Shown: positions 28,946-37,581, counted from the stretch's first letter. The stretch: DNA of 64,000 nt from Pseudomonas abietaniphila (GCF_039697315.1 NZ_CP155619.1:5580001-5644000); one strand, 5' to 3'. Notes: generated by a model not told the origin, from the letters alone. Translations and numbers: made by a program.

Positions 28946-30265
28946 TTACCTCGTCACCTTCAACTGCCCGATGGCCGTATTCAGTTCGCCCGCCAAGGTC
29001 GCCAGTTCATCGCTGGTACTGGCCGAGTCGACGGTCTGGCGCACCGTCCGTTCGGTGACGTCGCGGATGCTGACCACCGCGCGATTCATTTCTTCAGCCA
29101 CCTGACTTTGCTGCTGCGCGGCCACCGCAATCTGGGTGTTGCTCTCACGCATTTGCGCGACCGCTTCGGTGATCGCTGCCAGTGCTTGCCCGGCTTCCCG
29201 CGCCTGCTGTACGCAGTCGTCGGCCTTGTACGAACTCTCCTGCATGAAGTCCACGGCATCGCGAGTGCCGGACTGCAGGTCCGACACCATGGTCGTGATT
29301 TCGTCGGTCGAGGTTTGCACACGTCTGGCCAGGTTGCGCACCTCATCGGCGACCACCGCGAATCCACGGCCCATTTCGCCGGCCCGTGCGGCTTCGATAG
29401 CGGCGTTGAGCGCCAGCAGGTTGGTTTGTTCGGCGATGCTGTGAATCACGCTGACCACGCTGTTGATCTTCTGGCTGTCCTCGGCAAGGCGCTGGATCAT
29501 GCTGGCCGTTTGCTGCACGCCATTGGACAGCCCGGAAATCGACGCCTGCACCCGGTCTACCACCTCTTTACCACTGCCTGCGAGCGTGTCGGCATGTTGT
29601 GACTGGTCGCGGGTGGCGCTGGCGTGCTGGGCGATGTGATAGACGGTGGCGGTCATCTCGTTGATGGCGGTGGCGACCTGATCCGTTTCGCTCTGCTGGC
29701 CCAACATGCCCTGACGGACATCGCTCATGCCTGAGGCCAGATGCACCGCACCTTGATCCAGACGCGCCGCCGATTGCGCCACGGTGCCAACGATGCGTTG
29801 ATAGCCCGCCTGCATGGCATTGAAGGCTTTGGCCATCTGTCCGACCTCGTCTTCACCGGCCAGCGGCACTCGGGCGGACAGGTCGCCACTGCGCTCGACG
29901 TGCAGCATCACGTCCTTGAGGGTGTTGAGGTGAGTCAGCAGGAAGCGGATCAACAGTTGTGAGGCCCCGAGCATGATGAGCATCAGCACGAACACGGCGA
30001 TGGCGTAATGGCCGGCGTGCTCGGCCAGCAGTTGGTCGAACGAAGGAGGTGCGGCGAGGGGCGGGAGGCTTGGAGCTGCTTGCCCGCCAGGCCACGCCGC
30101 CAGCAGCTGTTGCCGGGCCTGATGAAACGCTTCGGCGTCGTCGGCTCGGGCGCGTTGTTCGATATGAAGGGCGTAAAGCACCAGCAGCAGGGTGGTGATG
30201 AACGCGACGGCGTTAACCGCCCAGAACTTGTATTTCAGCGAGATGTTGCTCAACCAGCGGCCCAT
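28946..30265 (-). CDS. Methyl-accepting chemotaxis protein
   Basis: A 439-residue chemoreceptor, with the start placed at [15 protein letters not shown] (30265). Two membrane helices (about 16-38 and 84-108) flank a very short periplasmic segment of about 45 residues, too small for a standard ligand-binding domain. A HAMP domain (about 108-160) and a signalling domain follow. The hairpin tip reads [38 protein letters not shown]. It resembles PA2867, which also lies near tgpA. It may sense membrane or energy state rather than a periplasmic ligand; that is inference. Confidence 0.9.
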   Translation of the reverse strand: MGRWLSNISLKYKFWAVNAVAFITTLLLVLYALHIEQRARADDAEAFHQARQQLLAAWPGGQAAPSLPPLAAPPSFDQLLAEHAGHYAIAVFVLMLIMLGASQLLIRFLLTHLNTLKDVMLHVERSGDLSARVPLAGEDEVGQMAKAFNAMQAGYQRIVGTVAQSAARLDQGAVHLASGMSDVRQGMLGQQSETDQVATAINEMTATVYHIAQHASATRDQSQHADTLAGSGKEVVDRVQASISGLSNGVQQTASMIQRLAEDSQKINSVVSVIHSIAEQTNLLALNAAIEAARAGEMGRGFAVVADEVRNLARRVQTSTDEITTMVSDLQSGTRDAVDFMQESSYKADDCVQQAREAGQALAAITEAVAQMRESNTQIAVAAQQQSQVAEEMNRAVVSIRDVTERTVRQTVDSASTSDELATLAGELNTAIGQLKVTR

Positions 30266-30346
30266 GAGAAAGCTCTTCTGTGAGTTGCACGTGTCGGCGA
30301 TGACACGTGGCAAGGCAAGGTGCCAGCATTCTCTCAGGGGAACCGG

Positions 30347-31201
30347 TCAGTCGCGTTGATCTGGATCAATGTCCGAATCCAGCTCGATCGCCGATGATTC
30401 GATCACCGGTAACGAGAAGAACGCGCGGGCGCATGCCGTCGTATGAGCGGCAACGTCGGCTTCGGTTTCCCCGCGGTGCAGCGCGACTTCGCGCAGTACT
30501 TCGGGAAGGTACGCCGGCTCATTGCGCCCGTTTTTCGGCTTGGGGCGCAGGCTGCGAGGCAGCAGGTAGGGGGCGTCGCTTTCCAGCATCAAACGGCCAC
30601 GAGGGATGTCGCGCACCAGCGGGTGCAGGTGAGTGCCTCTTCGCTCGTCGCAGATCCAGCCGGTGATACCAATGTGCAGGTCCATGTCCAGGTAACTGAA
30701 CAGCGCGCGCTTCTCCCCGGTGAAGCAATGCACCACCGCAGCCGGCAATTGATCCCGATAATCCCGCAAGATCGCCAACAGCCGTTGATCGGCATCGCGT
30801 TCGTGCAGGAACACGGGCAACTGAAGGGCGACCGCGAGGGCCAGGTGCGCTTCAAGGACCTTTTCCTGTTGCGGGCGGGGCGAGAAATCGCGGTTGAAAT
30901 CCAGTCCGCATTCACCAACGGCACACACTCGATTTTCTTTTAACAAGGCATGCAACTGTTTCTCGGTCTCGACGGTCCAACCGCTCGCCGAATGGGGGTG
31001 TACCCCGGCGGTGCTGAACAACCGCTGGCCGCTTTCGTCCAGTTGGCGGCACATCTGCAACGCCTGTTCGCTGCCTTCGACGCTGGTGCCGGTGAGGATC
31101 AATTGAGCCACGCCCGCAGCGTAGGCCCGGTCGAGAACATCCCGCTCTTTGGCGGCGAAGCTTGGGTTGGTCAGGTTGACGCCGATGTCGATTAGTTGCA
31201 T
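30347..31201 (-). CDS. tatD: TatD-family metal-dependent hydrolase
   Basis: A 284-residue TIM-barrel metal hydrolase. Metal ligands are visible in a modified N-terminal IDIGVNLTN (in place of HxH, as in true TatD), [37 protein letters not shown] and [11 protein letters not shown]. TatD has 3'-5' DNase activity and has been linked to DNA repair. The pattern fits E. coli TatD better than its paralogues YcfH and YjjV. Confidence 0.9.
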   Translation of the reverse strand: MQLIDIGVNLTNPSFAAKERDVLDRAYAAGVAQLILTGTSVEGSEQALQMCRQLDESGQRLFSTAGVHPHSASGWTVETEKQLHALLKENRVCAVGECGLDFNRDFSPRPQQEKVLEAHLALAVALQLPVFLHERDADQRLLAILRDYRDQLPAAVVHCFTGEKRALFSYLDMDLHIGITGWICDERRGTHLHPLVRDIPRGRLMLESDAPYLLPRSLRPKPKNGRNEPAYLPEVLREVALHRGETEADVAAHTTACARAFFSLPVIESSAIELDSDIDPDQRD

Positions 31202-31388
31202 GGTGCACCTCAGGCCGGAGGCCGAGAAGAATACCAGAGCGATTGAAGCGATAAAAAAACAAGCAGTCTCAACTGCTTATAATTATTAGATCCCTGTGAT
31301 GTTGTTGGCTGCAGAACCCGTCTGCGGCACGTGCGCCTGCCCAACACAGACTTCAAGCCCGTTTTTTCGGCATTTTCCCGGAGCGTCA

Positions 31389-32810
31389 ATGATCCGAGCC
31401 TCGCTGATCTCGTTGCTGTGCCTGTTGCTGGTCCCCACCCACGCCAGCGCGCGCCCCGCCGGACCACCGGTCGTGATCAAGAAAACCCAGATCCGTGACC
31501 TTGCCGCCATTCGCAGCAGCAAAGTGCTTCGCGTATTGGTCAACCAGAGCCGCAACAGTTCCGGCGAAGTGCAGGGTGAGCCCATCGGCGTGGAGTATCG
31601 CCGTCTGCAAGCGTTCGAAAAGTACCTCAACGGTCACGCCAGAGATGGCCAGAAAGTCTCCATCAAACTGATTCCCAAAGCCAAGGACCAACTGCTTGCC
31701 GCGCTGCAGCGCGGGGAAGGCGACATGGTCGCACCCGGCGAACTGCTCGATGCCAGTGCCGCGCATTATGTCGATGCCACGGAGCCGGTGGTCAGCCATG
31801 TGCCGCTGGTGGTGGTCGGGGTGCGTGGCGAACGCAGTTTCAAACACCCGGAACAGCTCTCGGGCCGCACGCTGATGCTCGCCAATGGCAGCGCGGCTGA
31901 CGAGGCCATTGTTCAACTCAACCAGAAACTGGCGTTGCGCAAGTTGCCGCCGGTGAAGATCGAATGGGTGGATCCCAGTCTTGCCGTCGAAGACGTGCTG
32001 GAGATGGTTGAGGCGGGTATCTATCACCTGACCGTGGTTGAGCGGCCAATTGCCGAGCGCTGGGCGCGGGTCATGCCCAAGCTGCGGATTGACCGTTCGG
32101 TGGCCTTGAGCGATCCCGGCGACATGAACTGGTATGTGCGCAAGGATGCCGTGATGCTGCATGCCACGGTCGACCGCTTCCTAGAGACCTACGAGCCGCC
32201 GGCGAATCAGGATGTGGCGTTCCAGAAAGCCTACAAGGACCTTTACCGCGTTCATTACCCGCTGGCCCGCGAAGACCGCCAGCGTCTGGAAAAACTGCGC
32301 CCGACCCTGCAACGTCACGCCGATGCACAAAAGATGGACTGGCTTGACCTCGCCGCGCTGGCGTTCAAAGAGTCAGCGCTCAATCCGGTGGCGAAGGGTG
32401 GCAGCGGCGCAACGGGGCTGTTGCAGATCACCCCGTCGGCGGCGCAGCGGGTGGGGGTGGACAACATTCATGATGTCGATGGCAACGTGCAGGCCGCGAG
32501 CAAATACCTGGCGATGATCCGACGCAAGTTTTTTGCCAGTCCGAAAATCAATGAACGCGAGCGGATGGCGTTCACGCTGGCAGCCTACAACCTTGGGCCT
32601 GAGCGGGTGCAAGCGATGCGCACTGAGGCAAAGCGTCAGGGCCTGAACCCCAATCAGTGGTTTTTTCAGGTCGAGCGCGTGGCGATGGAGCAGGTGGGGA
32701 TGAACGTGGTGAGCTACGTTAACAGTGTGAATAAGTACTACCTGGCCTATGACCAGGAGCGCAGTTCACTGGAGAGTCCATCCGCACGGAAGGTGGCGGT
32801 AAGAGAATAA
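31389..32810 (+). CDS. MltF-like lytic transglycosylase with solute-binding domain
   Basis: A 473-residue secreted protein with a signal peptide (about 1-21, ending at HASA). Residues about 45-270 form a family-3 solute-binding domain, and about 300-460 an SLT transglycosylase domain with catalytic Glu328 (AFKESALNP) and GSGATGLLQITP. It cleaves peptidoglycan glycosidic bonds, forming anhydromuropeptides. There is no lipobox, so it is soluble or loosely bound in the periplasm. The start at 31389 gives a clean signal peptide. Similar two-domain proteins near tgpA in P. aeruginosa are called MltF2. Confidence 0.9.
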   Translation: MIRASLISLLCLLLVPTHASARPAGPPVVIKKTQIRDLAAIRSSKVLRVLVNQSRNSSGEVQGEPIGVEYRRLQAFEKYLNGHARDGQKVSIKLIPKAKDQLLAALQRGEGDMVAPGELLDASAAHYVDATEPVVSHVPLVVVGVRGERSFKHPEQLSGRTLMLANGSAADEAIVQLNQKLALRKLPPVKIEWVDPSLAVEDVLEMVEAGIYHLTVVERPIAERWARVMPKLRIDRSVALSDPGDMNWYVRKDAVMLHATVDRFLETYEPPANQDVAFQKAYKDLYRVHYPLAREDRQRLEKLRPTLQRHADAQKMDWLDLAALAFKESALNPVAKGGSGATGLLQITPSAAQRVGVDNIHDVDGNVQAASKYLAMIRRKFFASPKINERERMAFTLAAYNLGPERVQAMRTEAKRQGLNPNQWFFQVERVAMEQVGMNVVSYVNSVNKYYLAYDQERSSLESPSARKVAVRE

Positions 32811-32910
32811 TCGAATTAATCGATGCTTATGACGCGTTTTTTGCGATTTTCATATTTGTTAATCCGATTATCATGGCGCCAATCCTTCTTACCAAATGGA
32901 ATTAAATGCC

Positions 32911-33348
32911 ATGAACGCTACTCTCAAATCGCTGTTCTCCACTCGCGCCGGTTACGGCATCGCTGTCCTGCGCATTATCGTCGGCATCATTTTCATGGCT
33001 CACGGTAGCCAGAAACTGTTCGGCATGTTCGGCGGCTACGGCCTTGAAGGGACGGGTCAGTACATGGCCAGTCTGGGGCTGAACCCCGGTTACCTGATGG
33101 CGCTGTTGTCGGGCAGTGCGGAATTTTTCGGCGGCCTGGCGTTGTTCCTGGGCCTGCTTGTACGCCCTGCGGCGGTCGTGTTGATCGTAATGTTGGTGGT
33201 GGCGATTCTTTCGGTCCACATTCACAACGGTTTGTTCATGGCCAATAACGGGTTTGAGTTCGGTCTGGCGTTGCTGGGTGCTGCGATTGCGGTGTTGATC
33301 GAGGGCGCCGGGCGGGTGTCGCTGGATCGGTTGATTGCCAGCAAGTAA
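32911..33348 (+). CDS. DoxX family membrane protein
   Basis: A 145-residue protein with four hydrophobic helices. The first contains GIAVLRIIVGIIFMAHGSQKLFGMFGGYG, the classic DoxX signature. Related proteins are linked to quinol oxidase subunits or to redox stress, but most are unassigned. The start is at 32911 (MNATLKSLF). A strong terminator follows 22 bp after the stop. Confidence 0.88.
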   Translation: MNATLKSLFSTRAGYGIAVLRIIVGIIFMAHGSQKLFGMFGGYGLEGTGQYMASLGLNPGYLMALLSGSAEFFGGLALFLGLLVRPAAVVLIVMLVVAILSVHIHNGLFMANNGFEFGLALLGAAIAVLIEGAGRVSLDRLIASK

Positions 33349-33369
33349 CGGCTAGCGGTTTTTCTGAAG

Positions 33370-33401
33370 AATCCCGGTCTTTTGAGATCGGGATTTTTTT
33401 T
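33370..33401 (+). terminator. Intrinsic terminator after doxX
   Basis: ATCCCGGTC (33371-33379) pairs with GATCGGGAT (33386-33394) with one G-U pair and a 6-nt loop. It is followed by an eight-residue T-run. Confidence 0.9.
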
Positions 33402-33470
33402 GGGATGCTTTTTTGTGTTTTGGTTGGCGGTGAATGTCTGTTGTCTGTGTTGGCGCTGATGGGGCCTGGC

Positions 33471-33697
33471 TAACGCCAGACCTGTTTCGCCTTCGGCGAG
33501 TTACTTGATAACCCCAAGTAACCAAGGGTCCAGGCTCCCGGCTTGGCGACTCCTTCGTCGTCGTTCCTTCACTCCGGCGACGCTCCGTGGGCACGCCGCC
33601 ATCGGCCATCCATGGCCGGGGGCGGCTCTCGCGGCATCCATGCCGCTCGGCCCACTGCGCTTCGCCTGCGTTCAGCCTGCACCCAAGTCGCGTTTTG
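33471..33697 (+). repeat. Dispersed intergenic repeat, copy A
   Basis: About 225 bp containing TTCGCCTTCGGCGAGTTACT, the inverted pair TTACTTG...CAAGTAA, AACCAAGGGTC, CTCCGTGGGC and GCGTTCAGCCTGCACCC. A shorter reverse-strand copy is at 58377-58524. Similar blocks are scattered in many Pseudomonas genomes as I remember them. Confidence 0.75.
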
Positions 33698-33791
33698 TGG
33701 TGCCAGACCTGCTGCGGTATGAAGATCAAAAGCCACAGCGCGCTTTGCGCTGCTTAGATTCCACACCTCACTCGTTGAATAAACATGAAAC

Positions 33792-33940
33792 CTGTAGGAG
33801 CGCGCTTGCCCGCGATCTGCCGGGAACCGGCAGCAAATCCTGTGTCTGCGGTTTACCTGACACTGCCGAGGTGTTTGGCCTTACTACTACTTCGCAGCAG
33901 ATCGCGGGCAAGATGAAACGCCACCCCGGTCGCTCCCACG
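33792..33940 (-). repeat. Long REPIN-like element, copy 2
   Basis: About 149 bp with ends CTGTAGGAGC and GCTCCCAC. The inner arms are CTTGCCCGCGATCTGC and GCAGATCGCGGGCAAG. On the minus strand its core aligns with the element between kdpC and kdpD (16695-16846), including the CTGCCGGTTCCCGGCAG hairpin. Confidence 0.85.
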
Positions 33941-34114
33941 CCCTCCGGGCAGAAGCAGAGCAGGGCAGCAACCTTGCTCACTGTTCGCCTGGCCCTGGCT
34001 CTTGATGCAGCAGCAGTCCCGCTGCCATCTGATGCGACTCGGGTCCAGGCTGGGTGGAGGCGACGCGCAGCGCGCTTTTTATCCCTGATTCCGAGAAAAG
34101 CCACCCACCACCAA

Positions 34115-34144
34115 TTGACAATCCCCAAGCCGCTTCTCTAGGAT
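34115..34144 (+). promoter_or_regulatory. Sigma70-type promoter
   Basis: A perfect -35 hexamer TTGACA (34115-34120) is separated by 18 bp from TAGGAT (34139-34144), which has four of six -10 consensus bases. The expected start point is near 34151, the first base of the candidate riboswitch. Confidence 0.65.
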
Positions 34145-34149
34145 GCCGC

Positions 34150-34228
34150 TCATGCGCCGATTTAAACAGCTACTTGCGGGGCGCCTGATGTCGTGAAAAC
34201 GCCGTCGAAATTCCGCTAAAGCGCTGGT
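34150..34228 (+). promoter_or_regulatory. Candidate SAM-II-type riboswitch (H-type pseudoknot)
   Basis: Helix P1 pairs GCGCC (34154-34158) with GGCGC (34180-34184). The loop after P1 reads GATTTAAA (34159-34166), the conserved SAM-II L1 motif. P2a pairs CAGC (34167-34170) with GCTG (34223-34226). P2b pairs GCGG (34176-34179, directly before P1 3') with CCGC (34213-34216). CTTGC precedes the P1 3' strand, and GCTAAAG (34215-34221) matches the conserved L3 region. These elements occur in the SAM-II order, which I know from alphaproteobacterial metX/metA leaders. The second loop is long (28 nt). The element would start at +1 of the promoter at 34115-34144. Confidence 0.55.
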
Positions 34229-34235
34229 TCGGTGT

Positions 34236-34270
34236 TGCCTCTCACCGCTGCCCAGCGGAACACTGAGGCA
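34236..34270 (+). promoter_or_regulatory. Nested hairpin before the orphan gene
   Basis: TGCCTC (34236-34241) pairs with GAGGCA (34265-34270), enclosing CCGCT (34245-34249) paired with AGCGG (34254-34258). The outer stem covers the only GAGG before the ATG at 34284. It could be the expression platform of the candidate riboswitch. The GAGG is 15 bp from the ATG, so its role as ribosome-binding site is uncertain. Confidence 0.4.
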
Positions 34271-34283
34271 GAGAAAACACACG

Positions 34284-34601
34284 ATGAGCATTCAATCCAA
34301 TCCGCGCCCCCTCGTTCGTCTGGCGCCTATCGCCAGTCAATTCAATCGCCGTAATCCCAAAATCCTGCTGGGCGGTTCCCATCAGCCTACGCTGTTGCGG
34401 TACCTCGATGGCTGGCCCCGTCGTCAGAACGGCCCCCATGCGTTTCTCATCCAGTTCATCGACGCCAACGAATCCCTTGAACGCTTCACCAATGACCAGT
34501 TTGACCTGGCCGTCGTGCAGGCGCCTTGCGCCGAGCATGCAGACGCGGTGATCCGGCATCTGACGCGCATTGCCCGCCAGGGGCTGATCACGCGTTGCTG
34601 A
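34284..34601 (+). CDS. Orphan 105-residue protein, possible minimal Rossmann-like fold
   Basis: I do not recognise the family. The predicted pattern alternates strands and helices: KILLGGS, a helix through LLRYLDGW, HAFLIQFID, FDLAVVQ, a helix through ADAVIRHLTRIA, and GLITR. The segment FTNDQFDLAVVQ...LTRIARQGLIT loosely recalls the second half of MetW and other class I methyltransferases, but a clear glycine-rich SAM-binding motif is missing. It is the first gene after the candidate SAM-II element. The next gene is convergent, so it is monocistronic. Start at the ATG at 34284. Confidence 0.6.
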   Translation: MSIQSNPRPLVRLAPIASQFNRRNPKILLGGSHQPTLLRYLDGWPRRQNGPHAFLIQFIDANESLERFTNDQFDLAVVQAPCAEHADAVIRHLTRIARQGLITRC

Positions 34602-34736
34602 TGAAGGGGTTCTAAGGTAATTCACGCCAGACTGGCGCACGGCCAGGCCGCGTACAGGACAATCGACGACGTTTGTTCAGGTCGACGTAGATTCAAATCG
34701 TAGGGAAGCGGCGGGAGGGGGAGTGACTCTCTTCTG

Positions 34737-34763
34737 GCGTTTACCCTCGACTTCAGTAAACGC
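34737..34763. terminator. Perfect hairpin between convergent genes
   Basis: GCGTTTAC (34737-34744) and GTAAACGC (34756-34763) form a perfect 8-bp stem with an 11-nt loop between the convergent orphan gene and MDR gene. There is no T-run, so termination is only a guess. Confidence 0.35.
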
Positions 34764-34830
34764 CCATATGCGATACAGACCGCTCGGCAGCAGGGCGCGG
34801 CCGCGCGGTGGTGAGGTAACTGCAAACGTT

Positions 34831-35847
34831 TCAGCGCACCATTAGCACCACGCGACCCCGGACCGGATCATCGTCCAGATGGTTATGCGCCTTGCCGAAT
34901 TGCTCGAATGGCCAGGTGCGATGGATGTCCGGCTTGAGCAGGCCCTGAACGGTCAGTTCATTGATCGTCTCCAGCGCGCGCTTCATTGCAGGCCCATCCT
35001 GCTCGATACCCAGTTCAGGTTTGCCGGTGAAATTCTCCAGGCAATGCACGAAGAAACGCATGTTCTTCCGGAAAGCCTGCAATGCCGGGAACGGCGTCTT
35101 GTTGCCGCCGCGCAAGCCATACAACACGAGGCTGCCGCGTGGGGCGAGGACGTCGCCGAGCATCGACATCTGCATGCCGCCAAAGCCGTCGAACACCGCC
35201 TCGATACCTTGACCTTTGGTCAGTGCTTCGATGCGCAGGCAAATGTCGTCTTCCTCGGTCACGATCACACGCTCGGCGCCATTGGCCAGCAGGTATTCGC
35301 GGTCCTCGGCATGTTGGGTCGCCGCGATGACACGTAGGCCCAGCGCCTTGCCCAGCTGCACGAAGGCAATACCGGGGCTGTAGGCCGCGTCGGTCACCAG
35401 CACGGTCTGGCCGGGTTGCACCTTGGCCAGCTCGACGAAGGCGAAGTACGCCAGCAGCATCGGCGTGTAGTGAACGCTCGCCTCGACCGGGGTCAGGGCG
35501 TCGGGGTAACGGGTCAGCGCGTTGCGCGGAACCAGCACATGGTCGCCGCACACCGGGTAATCGTTGGCGCTCATGGCCTTGAAGCTGGCGACTTTATCGC
35601 CCACTTTCAGGTCGGTCACGTCGCTGCCGACGGCTTCAACGATGCCGGCCATTTCGCTGCCGATACCCGCAGGCAACTGGACGTTGGTCAGGGCAAGGTT
35701 CTGCCGCCACAACACATCGTCCCAGCTGATACCGATGGCTTCGGCACGAACCAGCACTTCCTGTGGACCCGGCAAGCGGTCAGGTTGCTCCTCGCAGCTG
35801 AGCACATCGGCTTTGCCGAAGCGGTGAAATTTGATGGCGCGGGACAT
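34831..35847 (-). CDS. Zinc-independent MDR-family oxidoreductase
   Basis: A 338-residue medium-chain dehydrogenase/reductase of the quinone-oxidoreductase type. The N-terminal GroES-like domain has DVLWRQ and GSEMAGIVEAVGSDV. The structural and catalytic zinc ligands of alcohol dehydrogenases (GHE and the four-cysteine lobe) are missing. The Rossmann part reads VLVTDAAYSPGIAFVQLGKALGLRVIA, a departure from the usual GxGxxG. It probably reduces quinones or enones with NADPH. The start at 35847 has a GAGG 8 bp upstream. Confidence 0.85.
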   Translation of the reverse strand: MSRAIKFHRFGKADVLSCEEQPDRLPGPQEVLVRAEAIGISWDDVLWRQNLALTNVQLPAGIGSEMAGIVEAVGSDVTDLKVGDKVASFKAMSANDYPVCGDHVLVPRNALTRYPDALTPVEASVHYTPMLLAYFAFVELAKVQPGQTVLVTDAAYSPGIAFVQLGKALGLRVIAATQHAEDREYLLANGAERVIVTEEDDICLRIEALTKGQGIEAVFDGFGGMQMSMLGDVLAPRGSLVLYGLRGGNKTPFPALQAFRKNMRFFVHCLENFTGKPELGIEQDGPAMKRALETINELTVQGLLKPDIHRTWPFEQFGKAHNHLDDDPVRGRVVLMVR

Positions 35848-36058
35848 TTCCAACCTCGTCTCATGTGATTAAGGATGTAATGACTGTATCGACGCAGGGC
35901 TATTCACACTATTTCTCTCTGTCGATACCCGACATGTCCGATATCAATTGCGATCTCGGGAACTGTCGATAGGGCACGGACGGGCGCACGCCGGGCCGTG
36001 TGGGTTTATGATTCGGGCGCGGGATACCCATCACCTTTTTGAACACCGGGGACTGACT

Positions 36059-36529
36059 ATGTCGTGTGATGTGCGCTTCAAACAGGCGTGTGAGCAGTTG
36101 GGTTATGACTTCGACGGTGAGATCAGGATTGGCGGCAATTACGTGCCACTGGTCCGTCATGAGGATCAGATTTACATCAGTGGGCAGATTCCTCGCGTTG
36201 GCGACACGGTGGCCGTCATGGGGCGGGCCGGTGCTGATGTCACGCTGGAACAGGCGCAATTGGGCGCGAAAATCAGCGCCTTGCGCGCCATTGCGTTGCT
36301 GCAGCGCAGCCTGGGCAGCCTCGACAAGATCAGGCGCGTGCTGCGCATGACCCTCTTCGTGCAATGCACCGACACCTTCACTCAGCAGAGCGAAGTGGCC
36401 GATGGTGCGTCCGAGTTGTTGTTCTTCGTGTTCGGTGAGGTAGGCGCGCACACCCGCAGCTCGGTCGGGGTGTATCAGTTGCCGAAGAATGCCACGGTGG
36501 AGATGGACCTGATTGCCGTCGCCGAGTAA
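36059..36529 (+). CDS. RidA family protein
   Basis: A 156-residue YjgF/YER057c/UK114-family protein of the longer type. Landmarks are YISGQIPRVGD, LGAKISALRAIALLQ, VLRMTLFVQCTDTFTQQSEVADGASELL and RSSVGVYQLPKNATVEMDLIAVA, where the conserved Arg binds carboxylates. RidA proteins deaminate reactive enamine or imine intermediates. This long group may serve other pathways. Start at 36059. Confidence 0.9.
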   Translation: MSCDVRFKQACEQLGYDFDGEIRIGGNYVPLVRHEDQIYISGQIPRVGDTVAVMGRAGADVTLEQAQLGAKISALRAIALLQRSLGSLDKIRRVLRMTLFVQCTDTFTQQSEVADGASELLFFVFGEVGAHTRSSVGVYQLPKNATVEMDLIAVAE

Positions 36530-36579
36530 CCAGGCTTATTCAGCTCTGTGTGGGGGAAGGCTTCGATTGGGTCTGCGGC

Positions 36580-37482
36580 TCATTTCCCCCATGCCGCCAA
36601 CACAGACTCCACAAAATGCCTGACCTTGGGCAGGCGATAGCGGTCCTGCGGGTACATCAGCCACAGCGAGCGACTCGGGGGTTGATAACTCTGCAGAAGC
36701 GGCACCAGCCTGCCGCTCTCCAGGTCTTCGCTGATCAGTACGTCCGGCAGCATCGTCACGCCCATGCCAGCCAGTGCGGCCTGGCGCAGCGCTGGCGTGC
36801 TGTTGACGATCATGGGTCCGGACACCGGGATTTCCATCACGCCTTCAGGACCGGTGAGTTTCCATAGTTTATCGGCTGCTCGCCAGTCGTCACCGGCCGG
36901 GTAAGCGAACGAGAGGCAGCTGTGGGCGCGCAGGTCGTCTGCCGTCAGGGGCGTTCCGCGCCGTTCGAGGTAAGCCTTGGAGGCGCAGATGGTCAGCGTG
37001 TAGTCATTTAGCGGGCGTGCGATCAGCGCAGACGATTCGAGATTGCCCAGGCGAATGGCGGCGTCGAACCCGTGCTCCACGAGGTCCATCGACTGGTTAC
37101 TCAGCACCACCTCGACTTTGATTTCCGGGTAGCGCAAGACGAAATCGCTGAGCATCGGCGACAAGCGTTCGGCACCGAACGCCGGTGGTGCGGTGATGCG
37201 CAACGTCCCGCTGGGTTCGGTCTGCAGGTGTTCGGCCATGCGTTCGGAATCTGCCACCAAGCCCAGCACCTCTACGCACCGACGGTAGTACTGAACACCG
37301 AATTCCGTGAGGTTCTGTCGACGGGTCGTACGTTGCAACAGGCTGACCCCGAGTCGTTGCTCCAGCGCTTTCAGGTGATTGCCGACCATCGTGGTGGACA
37401 TTTCGCACTGCCGCGCCGCCGCCGTCATGCTGCCGCTCTCGACCACGCTGACGAACACGTTCATTGCCTGAAGGACGTCCAT
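36580..37482 (-). CDS. LysR-family transcriptional regulator
   Basis: A 300-residue regulator. The N-terminal helix-turn-helix is at about residues 2-60 (LQAMNVFVSVVESGSMTAAARQCEMSTTMVGNHLKALEQRLG). The C-terminal substrate-binding domain resembles the CrgA/DmlR-type group (FDAAIRLGNLESSALIARPL). It is divergent from the class III aminotransferase gene with a 99-bp shared promoter region, so it probably regulates that gene and itself. The inducer is unknown. Confidence 0.9.
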   Translation of the reverse strand: MDVLQAMNVFVSVVESGSMTAAARQCEMSTTMVGNHLKALEQRLGVSLLQRTTRRQNLTEFGVQYYRRCVEVLGLVADSERMAEHLQTEPSGTLRITAPPAFGAERLSPMLSDFVLRYPEIKVEVVLSNQSMDLVEHGFDAAIRLGNLESSALIARPLNDYTLTICASKAYLERRGTPLTADDLRAHSCLSFAYPAGDDWRAADKLWKLTGPEGVMEIPVSGPMIVNSTPALRQAALAGMGVTMLPDVLISEDLESGRLVPLLQSYQPPSRSLWLMYPQDRYRLPKVRHFVESVLAAWGK

Positions 37483-37581
37483 TATCAAGCCCTGCTTTAA
37501 AGTAACTCAAGAAAGGCGCTCTTTATACAACAAATCGGGTTAACGATACTGGCTTCACTGAACCGTGATGGAGCAATGGAC

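Larger units (their letters stand above)
33349..34114. other. Gene-free, repeat-rich interval
   Basis: This holds the terminator of doxX, the dispersed repeat copy A (33471-33697) and a REPIN-like element (33792-33940). At 33941-34114 I see only non-repetitive sequence with no gene-like frame. Short open frames across the repeats give arginine- and proline-rich peptides typical of non-coding GC-rich DNA. Confidence 0.6.

Noticed and set aside
33505..34005. Open frame of 166 codons in the repeat region after doxX (and the minus-strand frame at 33352-33729)
   Set aside because: They run through the dispersed repeat and a REPIN, and the translation is arginine/proline-rich with no family features. 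I treat them as non-coding.
34605..34830. Gene or RNA in the gap between the orphan gene and the MDR gene
   Set aside because: Apart from one perfect hairpin there is no frame with features and no repeat.
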